64,000 nucleotides of DNA from Pseudomonadota bacterium (GTDB lineage Bacteria > Pseudomonadota > Gammaproteobacteria > Burkholderiales > Sulfuriferulaceae). The notes under the pieces are model-generated. The model ran no database searches, was not told the DNA's origin, and saw only the letters and a list, made by a program, of their open reading frames with translations. Location of the stretch: assembly GCA_021795395.1 (NCBI GenBank), contig JAJYPN010000008.1, positions 1 through 64,000 of the forward strand, read 5' to 3'. The position numbers and the translations under genes were made by a program. Below, one piece after another: positions 51,331 through 60,893 of the stretch (position 1 is the stretch's first letter; every line of letters begins with the position of its first letter).

Positions 51331-52503
51331 TCAGCTGCAACATCCGCCGACTGCTTCCGGCATTCCGCTGGTCACCACCTTTATCCCCGCCAGCGCGCCG
51401 CCGAAGCCTGGGCGTTTCGCGCGCTCGTGCGCGATGACACGTTCGATATCGACTTGCAAGCCCGATTCGCTGGTTTCTATCGCCATGACTTCGTCGCCGA
51501 TAGCGATGGAACAGCAGGCTGGCGTTACGCGCACATTGCGTTCCAGCCGCACCGCCAGTTCGACCATGCCGTCTGAGGGATGAGCGATACCGTTCAGCCC
51601 CGCCATCACCGCATAGCTGTCGATTTCCATTTTGGCGCGGCCGGGCGGACGCGCGCAGCCCAGCAGTAATGGCACATCAGGCAGAGCCTTGCGCGCATCC
51701 ATGAAGAACCGGCCCACTTCGCTGCTCTGCGGCGTGACGAACGGGCGATTTTCCGGTGCGTAAAACGGCATGACCACTACCAGCACGACGGCTTGCGGCG
51801 TATGCCTTCTGATCATTTCCAGCGCATTCCATTCGCCGAGCAAATTGCCGTAATGCAAGCCTATGACTATGTGCGGCACCACCTTGAGCGTCGTCGAGAC
51901 CAGGTATTCCAGCGTTTTTTCAAAATCGTCCACCGTACGGCGCAGATGATAGACCTGCGTGATGGTATCCTGCGAGCCGATAACATCCATCATGGCCGCA
52001 TCGATTCCGCAATCCTCCATGCGACGCGCAATATCCATATCGACCAGTGCGGTATGCATGGCTATTTTAAAATTCGGAAACGTATCCTTGATACGGCGTA
52101 TGGTCGAATAATAATCGCCATATTCAACTTCATTGCGATGGTTCGATCCGCCCGTCAGCAACATCCCCTGTGCTCCGCCGTTGATCTGCTCATTGACGGT
52201 GCGCCATAAATCTTCCGGTGTTCTTGCCGCGATCATCGGTTCCAGAATTTTGGCTTTGCAGTGATCGCACTGTAACTTGCAGTCGCCGCCGGTAATCGAG
52301 ATCGCCGGCCACGCACTTTTTCCGCAACCGCTAATTTCGGAGCTGGCATAGGCTTTAAAGGTGGGCGTATAAAAGTTGACGCGGCCGATGTGATCGCCCG
52401 CCATGCCTGCAAACTGTTTCTGCATGCCGCTTACCAGACCGGCATCCAGATCGATACCTTCCAGCGGTTCTACCCGCTCGATAACTTCCAGCCAATTACT
52501 CAT
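51331..52503 (-). CDS. lipS1: Radical SAM lipoate synthase component LipS1-like
   Basis: ISITGGDCKLQCDHCKAKILEPM (CxxxCxxC); 1-bp gap to the sLpl gene. Confidence 0.8.
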   Translation of the reverse strand: MSNWLEVIERVEPLEGIDLDAGLVSGMQKQFAGMAGDHIGRVNFYTPTFKAYASSEISGCGKSAWPAISITGGDCKLQCDHCKAKILEPMIAARTPEDLWRTVNEQINGGAQGMLLTGGSNHRNEVEYGDYYSTIRRIKDTFPNFKIAMHTALVDMDIARRMEDCGIDAAMMDVIGSQDTITQVYHLRRTVDDFEKTLEYLVSTTLKVVPHIVIGLHYGNLLGEWNALEMIRRHTPQAVVLVVVMPFYAPENRPFVTPQSSEVGRFFMDARKALPDVPLLLGCARPPGRAKMEIDSYAVMAGLNGIAHPSDGMVELAVRLERNVRVTPACCSIAIGDEVMAIETSESGLQVDIERVIAHERAKRPGFGGALAGIKVVTSGMPEAVGGCCS

Positions 52504-52507
52504 GCTT

Positions 52508-52777
52508 AGGGCTCGCTAATAAATAACATGGACATACGCTGGGGTTGTTTTGGGCGCAGACCAAGGCGCAGGACGCGCGGTTGTGTCATTCACAACAAGC
52601 GGCTTGCAACACCGGTATGCGCCCAAAACAACTCCAGCCCGGAGGGTTACTGCGTATTCGCGCGTCTGCGGCGTTGCAAAGCTTGCTAATGGAATAACCA
52701 TACGCTGCGCTTCGCGCCTTGCATCCATCGCGCCTACGCAGTAACGTTTGTTCAAGTTATTCATTAACGAGCCCATA
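52508..52777 (-). repeat. TIR-bounded dispersed repeat, long copy with nested 84-bp module
   Basis: GGGCTCGCTAATAAATAAC at 52508 and GTTATTCATTAACGAGCCC near 52777 are imperfect inverted repeats; interior matches 25019-25199 apart from an extra block bounded by GTTACTGCGTA ... TACGCAGTAAC. Confidence 0.85.
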
Positions 52778-52918
52778 GCCTTAATCCCTGATTACAACAG
52801 GGTCTTGCGCCTCAAGAAAACAATAGGGGCGATAAATCACCCCTATTATCCTTATTTTCCAACCGATTTTGCCTGGTTGGAATCGTTCGCGTGACCGAAG
52901 CATACGGCCTGCGGACAG

Positions 52919-53356
52919 TTAGCAGCCGCCGAATCCGTCCGCATTCATTTTTGCTTCAAAGCCACTTGCGACAGCAGCGCCAGTTACCAGAGAGCCGGAT
53001 TCGCCTTCCCAGTTGGTGGGTTTCATTTTAACCAGCCAGCCGCTACCGTAAGGATCGTGGTTAATGGTGCCGGGTTTTGCCGCCACATCAGCGTTAGTCG
53101 CAATTATTTCGCCCGTAACCGGGGCCTTGACTGGTCCGACCCATTTACCGGATTCTACGGTACATACCGATTTGTTCTGCTCGATTTCCTTACCTGCCTT
53201 TTTGGGGGTGTAGGAAACGATTTCGCCGGCCAGCGAGCAGGCATATCCGGTCATCCCTATGGTCAAAGTGCCGTCCGCTTCTCGCCGCGCCCATACGTTA
53301 TTGTCAACGTTATAGTAAAGATCGTCCGGAAGGTTGCAACCACGTACTGTCGCCAT
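52919..53356 (-). CDS. lbpA2: Lipoate-binding protein LbpA2 (GcvH-like)
   Basis: LYYNVDNNVWARREADGTLTIGMTGYACSLAGEIVSY...CTVESGKWVGPVKAPVTGEI: lipoyl domain with ESGKW lysine. Confidence 0.88.
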   Translation of the reverse strand: MATVRGCNLPDDLYYNVDNNVWARREADGTLTIGMTGYACSLAGEIVSYTPKKAGKEIEQNKSVCTVESGKWVGPVKAPVTGEIIATNADVAAKPGTINHDPYGSGWLVKMKPTNWEGESGSLVTGAAVASGFEAKMNADGFGGC

Positions 53357-53419
53357 ACTTATTTCTCCTCAAATTTAAATACAAAAAATTACCCGTAAAA
53401 TTTTGCTGATTACCTAATT

Positions 53420-53815
53420 TCAAAAAAACATGGATTTGTCACAAGCCAATATCAGATCGGCCATTTTGCCCGCGTTCGCAATTTCATCCACTTCGTCGAT
53501 GATATCGGTATCGCTAAGCTTATAACCCGGCATGGCCGGCTTGCACAGGTATAATCTTACCCCAGCTGATTTTGCATCACGAATAAATTCTATAATTGTT
53601 TTACCGCCTTCCATGGCAGCCAGGTTTTCGGCGATACCGTTCTGCCCCAGTTTAACGCCTTCCATGGTAAGGAATACGCTCACCTCGGCGTCCATGGAGG
53701 CCAATATCGCGCTGATATAAAAGGGCGTAGCGCAACGGTGCGGGGTAGAAGGCCCGCTGCTCATCACGATTACCACCGATTTTTCTTCGTTGTCCAGGTA
53801 ATGTTCGTCTGACAT
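53420..53815 (-). CDS. DsrE-family sulfur-transfer protein
   Basis: VVIVMSSGPSTPHRCATPFYISAILASMDAEVSVFLTMEGVKL...LILACDKSMFF; lies between the two lbpA genes. Confidence 0.8.
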   Translation of the reverse strand: MSDEHYLDNEEKSVVIVMSSGPSTPHRCATPFYISAILASMDAEVSVFLTMEGVKLGQNGIAENLAAMEGGKTIIEFIRDAKSAGVRLYLCKPAMPGYKLSDTDIIDEVDEIANAGKMADLILACDKSMFF

Positions 53816-54262
53816 TTATCGCGCGCCTCGTTCGCAGTGTATATCTTCCTTACGCGCGCGTTCGCAATATCCGGACTGCGCTTCATTTCCCGTAATCATG
53901 CCGGCCAGCGCTTCTTCCGGAGTGCCGGTAGGGCGGACCCGAGCTATCCAGGCTTCGTAAGGTTCGATGTTGAGCAGATTCGGGTCTTCGAGCACATTTT
54001 GATTGGCTTCTTCGATGGTGCAATCGAAGACATTGGGGACCGGGCCGGCCCATTTACCGCTTTCTATGGTTGCTACGGGCTTTCCTATCGGTCTCAAGGT
54101 TCCTGGTCTGCGTACACGGACATGCAGTATCTTACCTGCGACCGTCTGGGAAATATCCGTCATGCCGACCGTCAGGCTGCCATCTTCTTCCCGACGCGCC
54201 CAAATCTGATATTGATCATCGTAGTATAATTCTGATCTAAACTCGCAGCCGTTACAATCCAT
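53816..54262 (-). CDS. lbpA1: Lipoate-binding protein LbpA1 (GcvH-like)
   Basis: Likely start MDCNGCEFRSELYYDDQYQIWARREEDGSLTVGMTDISQTVAGKILHV...VATIESGKWAGPVPN. Confidence 0.88.
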   Translation of the reverse strand: MDCNGCEFRSELYYDDQYQIWARREEDGSLTVGMTDISQTVAGKILHVRVRRPGTLRPIGKPVATIESGKWAGPVPNVFDCTIEEANQNVLEDPNLLNIEPYEAWIARVRPTGTPEEALAGMITGNEAQSGYCERARKEDIHCERGAR

Positions 54263-54351
54263 AGCTTCATGCACTCGGGCAAATTGATTAATATGGTTCA
54301 AGCAAACGGACAGCAAGCGCCCAAGCGCTCGCTTTAACCGTTTTCAATGTT

Positions 54352-55263
54352 TTAAACCACGCCCTTATCGTGCAGAAAGTCCAGGGAATCACTTACGTTC
54401 TCATGTACGCCCAGTTTACGTGCAGACAATCCCATGGCCAGACCGAGCAATTGCGTAAAATACAGAATCTTGACTTGAGTTTTGATACCGAATTCCGTTT
54501 CGGCGCGCACCTGGTGCATTTCCAGCCCGGAATGGCAGGTCGGGCATTCGGTGGCGATCACTTCGGCGCCAGCATCTTCAGCCGCCTGAATGATATTCAA
54601 TACCAATTGGGTCGAGGTATCGGCATCGGAAAGCGTATGCGCGCCGCCACAACACGCCGTTTTCAACGGGAAATCGACATTGACTGCGCCTGCGGCAGCC
54701 AGCAGGTCGTCCATGAAATGTGGCTTGTAGCTGGATTCACTACCGTGACCCTGATCCTTTTCAGGAAATATCTGGCGCGGACGCGTATACATACACCCGT
54801 AGTAATTGGCTATCTTGATGCCGTTCAAACTTTTGGAAATCTTTTGTTTGATCCCGTCCGTGCCCAAATCTTCCATCAGCCATTCCAGCAAATGGATAGT
54901 GCGCACGTCGCCCTTATAGACCGGATCGTCGGATTTTTTTGCCAGATCCTGCAAGGTATTCAGCGTATCCTTGGACGTCGCCAATTCGTATTCGGCTTTT
55001 TTGAGGTTGTTATAGCAACCATTGCAAGGCGCCATCACCGTATCGTATCCCATTTGCTCACCGGTTATCGCCATGACGCGTGCGGACATATAGGTTTGCA
55101 GCATGGGATGGATATTTTTGACTTCCATGGCGCCGCAACAGTTCCAGTCATGCACGGTTTCCATTTCCAGGCCCAGGCTTTTTACCAATGCACGGGTAGA
55201 CCGGTCATACGGGCCGCCGGAGCCTTCCAGCGCGCATCCGGGATAATAGGCTACTTTAGCCAT
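54352..55263 (-). CDS. hdrB2: sHdrB2 (heterodisulfide reductase subunit B-like)
   Basis: VAYYPGCALEGSGGPYDRSTRAL...DWNCCGAMEV...TACCGGAHTL: CCG domains. Confidence 0.9.
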   Translation of the reverse strand: MAKVAYYPGCALEGSGGPYDRSTRALVKSLGLEMETVHDWNCCGAMEVKNIHPMLQTYMSARVMAITGEQMGYDTVMAPCNGCYNNLKKAEYELATSKDTLNTLQDLAKKSDDPVYKGDVRTIHLLEWLMEDLGTDGIKQKISKSLNGIKIANYYGCMYTRPRQIFPEKDQGHGSESSYKPHFMDDLLAAAGAVNVDFPLKTACCGGAHTLSDADTSTQLVLNIIQAAEDAGAEVIATECPTCHSGLEMHQVRAETEFGIKTQVKILYFTQLLGLAMGLSARKLGVHENVSDSLDFLHDKGVV

Positions 55264-56059
55264 GAGTGAACTCCTTTTGTTCTTTCACATATTGGCTTAG
55301 CACTTCACCAGTGCGGCCCCACGATTTTGTTTTGGGCTTGAATATCATCGACAAGCCCATATGCATCGAATGCATAAGCGGTGTGCGCGTCAGAAACCTG
55401 AACACATTACCTTTGCGCAAATCGGTCCATTTGTTCATCCGCGCAACGAATATGCCCAACCAGCCGTGCAGCGCCATTTCTTTCAAATTCTGATTCGTAT
55501 TCTTGAAAAAATTCGTCATCACCTCAGAATCTTCAATTCGACCACGCACCAGGCATTGACGCGAAAATTCCTCATCGAATATAGTTGAGTTGGATTTTGC
55601 GCCAAATCCTTCAGCTTCTATCCAATGCGCCAGAGCTTTCATGACACCTTCAGGCTTGACGTCTTTAGGACAGATATTGGTGCATTTGTTGCACGATACG
55701 CACTGCCAGATGATATCTTTATCCTTAAGGATTTCATCTTTCAAGCCTAGCCGGGTCAGATAGATCCAGTACCGGGGATTGAAATCGGTGTTCTGCGCAT
55801 ACATCGTGCACGAGTTGGTGCATGAACCGCATTGCCAGCACCGGTGTACGTTTTCGGCTCCGGCATAGCTTTTTATGTGATCCTCGAATCCGTCATCATA
55901 CTCTTTGAGCGTACGCGGCAGGATCATGGTATTCCAGTGCCCCGAGACATCTACGCCATCGACCACCAGAGTGTCGCTGGTAACCAATCGGTTGGGATCA
56001 ATCAGCGTTTTTTCATGAATTGCCATCAAGCTTCTCCTAAATTCTTCAATATCCGTCAA
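55256..56059 (-). CDS. hdrC2: sHdrC2 (heterodisulfide reductase subunit C-like, 4Fe-4S)
   Basis: VHRCWQCGSCTNSCTMY and WQCVSCNKCTNICPKDVKPEGVM. Confidence 0.9.
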   Translation of the reverse strand: MTDIEEFRRSLMAIHEKTLIDPNRLVTSDTLVVDGVDVSGHWNTMILPRTLKEYDDGFEDHIKSYAGAENVHRCWQCGSCTNSCTMYAQNTDFNPRYWIYLTRLGLKDEILKDKDIIWQCVSCNKCTNICPKDVKPEGVMKALAHWIEAEGFGAKSNSTIFDEEFSRQCLVRGRIEDSEVMTNFFKNTNQNLKEMALHGWLGIFVARMNKWTDLRKGNVFRFLTRTPLMHSMHMGLSMIFKPKTKSWGRTGEVLSQYVKEQKEFTHG

Positions 56060-56095
56060 GCGGTCCCGGTTTTTAAAACGCCCGCATCGCTTTAC

Positions 56096-56968
56096 TCATG
56101 ATGCGAAATCTCGTTTTACTCTCGACAGACCTACCTTGGCGGGAGCATCAATCCCCAAAAATTTCTTTACATAATCGGCGGGTCCGCTTGCTCGACCGAA
56201 ATCCGCACTGAGCATGCCCTCAGCCATCGATCGGAAATACTCCGAGTAGGCCTGCGCCAGCATAAGATCGACCCAATAATGGACGTCCTTATACAAACCC
56301 TGCTCCGCCAGTTGTTCAGCCAACCAGACGCGTGCGCCTTCATAAGTTTCCGGACTGCTGCCCAAAGGTACTGTGGACATGGAATCATTACCGCGTATAA
56401 ATTCCCTGAGCGCGCCGCTTACGGTATTCTGATCCCATACCCATCGCGTCATCAGAGGATATTTCAGCGGATCATTAAAATGCAGCAGTTCCGCACCAAA
56501 ATCAAACATTGCACGCCGATTTTTAGCTGCGGCCTTACGCGCTTCCTTGTCCGATGCTTCATCTATGGCAACCAGTTCCGAAAAGCGCGACATACGGTCT
56601 TGCAAGGGGTTCTGACCATAGAGCAACTCTCTGATTGCAGCGACGGCGGATTGCGAACCCATCGTTGTAAAAACGAAATATACCCGGCGTCTTGCGGAAA
56701 ATACCGTTTCCAGCAGCGCTTCAACACCTTCCAGCGTCAATTGATCGATAGCGTCCTGTTTGAGCAGCAGGGAGAACAATTGGTGCTTCGCCTCCAGGCT
56801 GTTCAAAAAACCTTCTATGCCGCCATCCTCATCGGTATTATGCCTGAGTGCCGTATAGCGCTGCTGAAACTGTGCGGCATCGAGCGGCACTGACAGGCTC
56901 GCCGGAACGATCAAGTCAGTTTCACTTGCTGCCGCCGCGAGATCAGGCTGCTTTTTGAACCACAGCAT
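56096..56968 (-). CDS. Conserved hypothetical protein of sHdr clusters (Hyp)
   Basis: 290-aa ORF positioned between hdrA and hdrC2; no recognisable catalytic motif by eye. Confidence 0.8.
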   Translation of the reverse strand: MLWFKKQPDLAAAASETDLIVPASLSVPLDAAQFQQRYTALRHNTDEDGGIEGFLNSLEAKHQLFSLLLKQDAIDQLTLEGVEALLETVFSARRRVYFVFTTMGSQSAVAAIRELLYGQNPLQDRMSRFSELVAIDEASDKEARKAAAKNRRAMFDFGAELLHFNDPLKYPLMTRWVWDQNTVSGALREFIRGNDSMSTVPLGSSPETYEGARVWLAEQLAEQGLYKDVHYWVDLMLAQAYSEYFRSMAEGMLSADFGRASGPADYVKKFLGIDAPAKVGLSRVKRDFAS

Positions 56969-57998
56969 TCATATCACCCACCGCGCGCATGGCCATGGCC
57001 AACCCGTGCGAAATACTGGTATCAATGTCTTCCGGGCCCAATGCTGCGCCACCGACATAAATACCGCGCCTGGTGCTGCTAAAGCTGCTGGTATATTGTT
57101 CGCCTTTATCCACGAATCCGTGTTTTTCGAGACCGATTCCGAATACCTTGGAAAGCTCGGGGTTTTCTTCATTGGGGTCCATGCCGATTGCATGCACGAC
57201 GATATCCATCGGTATGACGATAGGGCGCTTCACCAGCGTATCTTCGCCCTTAACCAGCAAACGGCCGTCTGCCGACTGGGTTACTTCTGCAATTCGGGCC
57301 TTGACAAACTTGGTCTTGAATTCTTCCTGCGATTTCCAGTAGAACTTGTCTTCATAAAGACCGAAAGTACGTATGTCCATGTAATATATAAAGACTTCCG
57401 TAGCAGGAGAAATCTCCTTGATTTCCATGGCAAGATTGGTGGAGACGGTGCAGCAGATTTTTGAACACCATTCACGGCCGATCTGCCGATCGCGCGACCC
57501 AACGCACAACAGGATTGCCACACGTTCAGGCACGCGCCCATTCGATGGGCACGCAATTTTCCCGCTACCGACCATTTGCTCCATTTGAGTCGTGGTCAAT
57601 ACGTCTTCGTACGTTCCAAATCCCCATTCCGGTTTGTTGATGGAATCGAAATGGGTGAATCCCGTACCCAAAATGATACTGCCGACATTAGCGGTTTGCC
57701 CATTGGAGAATTTCACCGTGAAATTGCCCGCCTCGCCGTCCACTTTTACCACCTTGGTGGATTTGTGTATCGTCACATTGGCATTTTCTTCCACGCGCTT
57801 GATCATACGGCCTATCGCGTCCTTTGCCCATTCGCCGGATGGAACCAGCTTTGCATAGCCCGACAAAATCGGCGCGCCACCAAGCACAGCTTCCTTTTCG
57901 ACTAAAATGACTTTTTTGCCGATAGAAGCCACACCTGCCGCAGCAGATAAACCGGTCGGGCCTGCCCCCACTACTAAAACGGTATCAGACATCTTCAA
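56943..57998 (-). CDS. hdrA: sHdrA (FAD-dependent HdrA-like flavoprotein)
   Basis: VLVVGAGPTGLSAAAGVASIGKKVILVEKEAVLGG; LLCVGSRDRQIGREWCSKICCTVS; GIYVGGAALGPEDIDTSISHGLAMAMRA. Confidence 0.92.
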   Translation of the reverse strand: MKMSDTVLVVGAGPTGLSAAAGVASIGKKVILVEKEAVLGGAPILSGYAKLVPSGEWAKDAIGRMIKRVEENANVTIHKSTKVVKVDGEAGNFTVKFSNGQTANVGSIILGTGFTHFDSINKPEWGFGTYEDVLTTTQMEQMVGSGKIACPSNGRVPERVAILLCVGSRDRQIGREWCSKICCTVSTNLAMEIKEISPATEVFIYYMDIRTFGLYEDKFYWKSQEEFKTKFVKARIAEVTQSADGRLLVKGEDTLVKRPIVIPMDIVVHAIGMDPNEENPELSKVFGIGLEKHGFVDKGEQYTSSFSSTRRGIYVGGAALGPEDIDTSISHGLAMAMRAVGDMNAVVQKAA

Positions 57999-59338
57999 TG
58001 GCCTCCTAATGCCAGCTCTGGGTTATATAAATACTCAATATTGCCTGCTTCAACTTCTTTCAGATACGATTCAAAGGTTTTCTTGGCATCGGTCCAGGAT
58101 ATGCCCATTTTTTCGACCAGGTCTTCACATGGAGAAGCATGCCATTGCAGCTGAACGATCTTGAACGGGTCTGCACCGCATGCCAGGGCAGCGAATTGTA
58201 CGTCCGCCATGATAGGCACCGCGAAATCGTTGTCGTGCGCCTTACCGATCCACTGGTTTTTATCCATGGTAGTGATACAGCCGGTATCGATGCCGAGCAG
58301 CACGTCGGCATTGGCTTCTTCGCGAGCAACGCGAATCTTGCGGTCCATCGTAAACGAACGCGTAAATTCTCGCTCGGAAATGATATGACGGAAGCCGAAA
58401 CCGCAGCAGTCGTACCAGGTCGAGTAATCGATGAGTTGCGCGCCCAGAGCCAGCGCCACCGAGCTTCCTACCGCCGTGCGGTTGCCGCCCAGAATTTCCG
58501 GGTCGTAAATGGCATCTTCGTGTACCATTTTATAGTAATGGCAGGCTGCATGCATGGTGACACGGATATTGGAGACGTCGATGGTCTGCAGTTCGGATGC
58601 AATGCGGTTGCGCATTACGTGCACCCATTCGGAATAATGAATGATCTCTTCGGGTATGACGAGTTTGCCGTCCACCAGACGACCGAGCTTGCCCAGTATC
58701 TTGGTGACACGCTCGCGCAGTTCGGCGGATTCAACCAGATACTTGCGGATTTCCTTGTAATTGCCGAACGAAGTGCCGCAATGAACCAGCGGGTAAAAAT
58801 GGCCGGCTTCGAATCCGTGTTGCTGACCGGATATATAGGCCTGATGGAAATTACGCATGAATACGGCCGCCAGCGATTCGACATTACCGATACCGGAACC
58901 GTGATAGTTCCAGGCAGTGCAGGAAGTCTGGTCGGTCTCGTCCAGATAATCCTTGCCCGGAACATAATTGAATTTATTCATGAACCACATCAACGATGTG
59001 GGATAGCCGGGAATATTGCCGCACTGACCGCAGGATTTATGATGCCACAATTGCTTGGTAGGGACTCTTTTGTTCCAGCCGAACAAGGTCTGCACGTCAA
59101 CCGGCTCATGCGCGTCGGTAATACGGTGAACGATGATCTGGCCGTCCTTTTCCAACTCCCACATATGGTCGCGTATGTCGTCCATACGCTCGCCCAGGTC
59201 GACGGTACGTTTGTCTACATGCTTGCGCACCCATTCGGTGGCTTTTGCGGCTTCCGCTCCGGAAAGGTTGGTTTGCTGGAAGAATGAACCGTGTCCTGCA
59301 ATTCCCTGGCTTTCACTGCTGTTAGCTATGTCGCTCAT
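57995..59338 (-). CDS. hdrB1: sHdrB1 (heterodisulfide reductase subunit B-like)
   Basis: LWHHKSCGQCGNIPGYPTSLMWFMNKFNYVPG; HAACHYYK; WYDCCGFGFRH. Confidence 0.9.
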   Translation of the reverse strand: MSDIANSSESQGIAGHGSFFQQTNLSGAEAAKATEWVRKHVDKRTVDLGERMDDIRDHMWELEKDGQIIVHRITDAHEPVDVQTLFGWNKRVPTKQLWHHKSCGQCGNIPGYPTSLMWFMNKFNYVPGKDYLDETDQTSCTAWNYHGSGIGNVESLAAVFMRNFHQAYISGQQHGFEAGHFYPLVHCGTSFGNYKEIRKYLVESAELRERVTKILGKLGRLVDGKLVIPEEIIHYSEWVHVMRNRIASELQTIDVSNIRVTMHAACHYYKMVHEDAIYDPEILGGNRTAVGSSVALALGAQLIDYSTWYDCCGFGFRHIISEREFTRSFTMDRKIRVAREEANADVLLGIDTGCITTMDKNQWIGKAHDNDFAVPIMADVQFAALACGADPFKIVQLQWHASPCEDLVEKMGISWTDAKKTFESYLKEVEAGNIEYLYNPELALGGH

Positions 59339-59380
59339 GGTGAACCTCCTGATAAATTAATTAAAGAATTGATGGAACGA

Positions 59381-60061
59381 TCAGCCTTCCTGCTCTTCCA
59401 GCCACTCATCGTATTCTTCACGCTTTTCGTCGATAAAATCTTCGATCACGTCGAACAGATTTTCGTCCATTGCCTCCAGGGAAGAGAGCACGCCGGTCAT
59501 TTCCCAAATGGTATACATTTCAACCGAAGTCTTCAGGGAAACTTCCCAAGCGGTATCCGTAGTCTGCAACGTACGTACCGGAATCGCTTTTCGCAGGGTT
59601 TTCAGGTCGCCCTCAACCTTCTGGATGTTGGGGCCCCAGTCAGGAAAATGATCGGGCTGGATCATGTCGGGTGAAAGCTGGTTACCCGTCGTAATCAGCT
59701 TCAACATGACGCGACCGAAAGGGCGCAACACATCTTTTGCCGATTGCATGCCGTGCTTGATGGAAACTTCGCGCATGATCATGACCAGGCCGCCCGGCGA
59801 ATTTTTGAACGGGCAGCGTGCGGCGCAAGTCATGCATTGCGCGCAGGCCCAGATTTTTTCCTGCATTGCATCATAAATCTGCTCTATGTTTTCCGTCCAA
59901 AGCAACTGGACGATTTCACGCGGACTGTAATCATAAAACTGTGCGGACGGACAGGTAGCCGTACATATGCCACAATTCAGACATCCGTTCAATTCATGAT
60001 CGTAGCGAAAATCACCACGAATATCATCGTAGATCTCGCGCATTTCAGCGTAAGTTGCCAT
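59381..60061 (-). CDS. hdrC1: sHdrC1 (heterodisulfide reductase subunit C-like, 4Fe-4S)
   Basis: ELNGCLNCGICTATCPSAQFYDYSPREIVQL; WACAQCMTCAARCPFKNSP. Confidence 0.92.
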   Translation of the reverse strand: MATYAEMREIYDDIRGDFRYDHELNGCLNCGICTATCPSAQFYDYSPREIVQLLWTENIEQIYDAMQEKIWACAQCMTCAARCPFKNSPGGLVMIMREVSIKHGMQSAKDVLRPFGRVMLKLITTGNQLSPDMIQPDHFPDWGPNIQKVEGDLKTLRKAIPVRTLQTTDTAWEVSLKTSVEMYTIWEMTGVLSSLEAMDENLFDVIEDFIDEKREEYDEWLEEQEG

Positions 60062-60314
60062 TATGCACCTCTCAGTTATATGCCGTATTCATTAAACTGG
60101 TAGCTACTAAGCGCAGTAGTCCAGACTTAAAAATATCAAGACGAGAACAATACCATTTCCATCAAGAAATAGCCAGATTTTGAAACTATCCGCTTACAGC
60201 GTCCAGTTAGTGACAGTTCGGCTGATCGCCTTACTGCTTTGGGCAACGCGAGGGGAATTTTGTTCCCCACTTTATTACCTGAGTGTGCTTAATTTCGATT
60301 TCGCACTCTATCTT

Positions 60315-60824
60315 TCATGTATATAAACAAATATCGGAATCGCCCGCAAATTCGAAAAACGCGGCCGCGCCGGCATATTCCATCCCGTCAATGAAATTGC
60401 TATGATCAAAACCAAAAAGCTCTACCGTCATTTGGCATGCAATGAACTTCACATCCGCTTCCTGGCACATTGCACGCAGATCATGAACGGTAGCAACGCC
60501 ATTATTGGAGATGGTTCGTTTCATCAGCACGGTCGCCAGAGATTCGTAACCCGGAATAATCGCCTGGATCGCATTGGGCATATTCCAGTTGATTCCGCGG
60601 AACCATTTTGGCCCGAAAGGCATCTTCATGGGCATGCCCGGATTTCCCAGCGGACTTACCTTGAGCACGGAAAGATCCTTGCGTACCAGTTGCAGGCCGT
60701 AGAATGTGAAAAAAATCTCAACCGAATAATCCAGTGCAGCCGCCGTCGACGCCAAAATAAACGGAGGATAAGCCCAATCCAGAGTTCCCTTGGTGGCGAT
60801 GATCGCAAGTTTCTTTTGATCCAT
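60315..60824 (-). CDS. DsrE2-like sulfurtransferase family protein
   Basis: KLAIIATKGTLDWAYPPFILASTAAALDYSVEIFFTFYGLQLVRKD...VKFIACQMTVELFGF. Confidence 0.85.
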   Translation of the reverse strand: MDQKKLAIIATKGTLDWAYPPFILASTAAALDYSVEIFFTFYGLQLVRKDLSVLKVSPLGNPGMPMKMPFGPKWFRGINWNMPNAIQAIIPGYESLATVLMKRTISNNGVATVHDLRAMCQEADVKFIACQMTVELFGFDHSNFIDGMEYAGAAAFFEFAGDSDICLYT

Positions 60825-60893
60825 GTCAGCTCCTTTTCTTTCTTATAATATTCACCGTTTACGCACTCGTGTCCGGCAATACCGTATCCGGCC

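Noticed and set aside
58139-59287. 382-aa plus-strand ORF opposite hdrB1
   Set aside because: Antisense to a gene with clear CCG-domain motifs; product lacks recognisable features.
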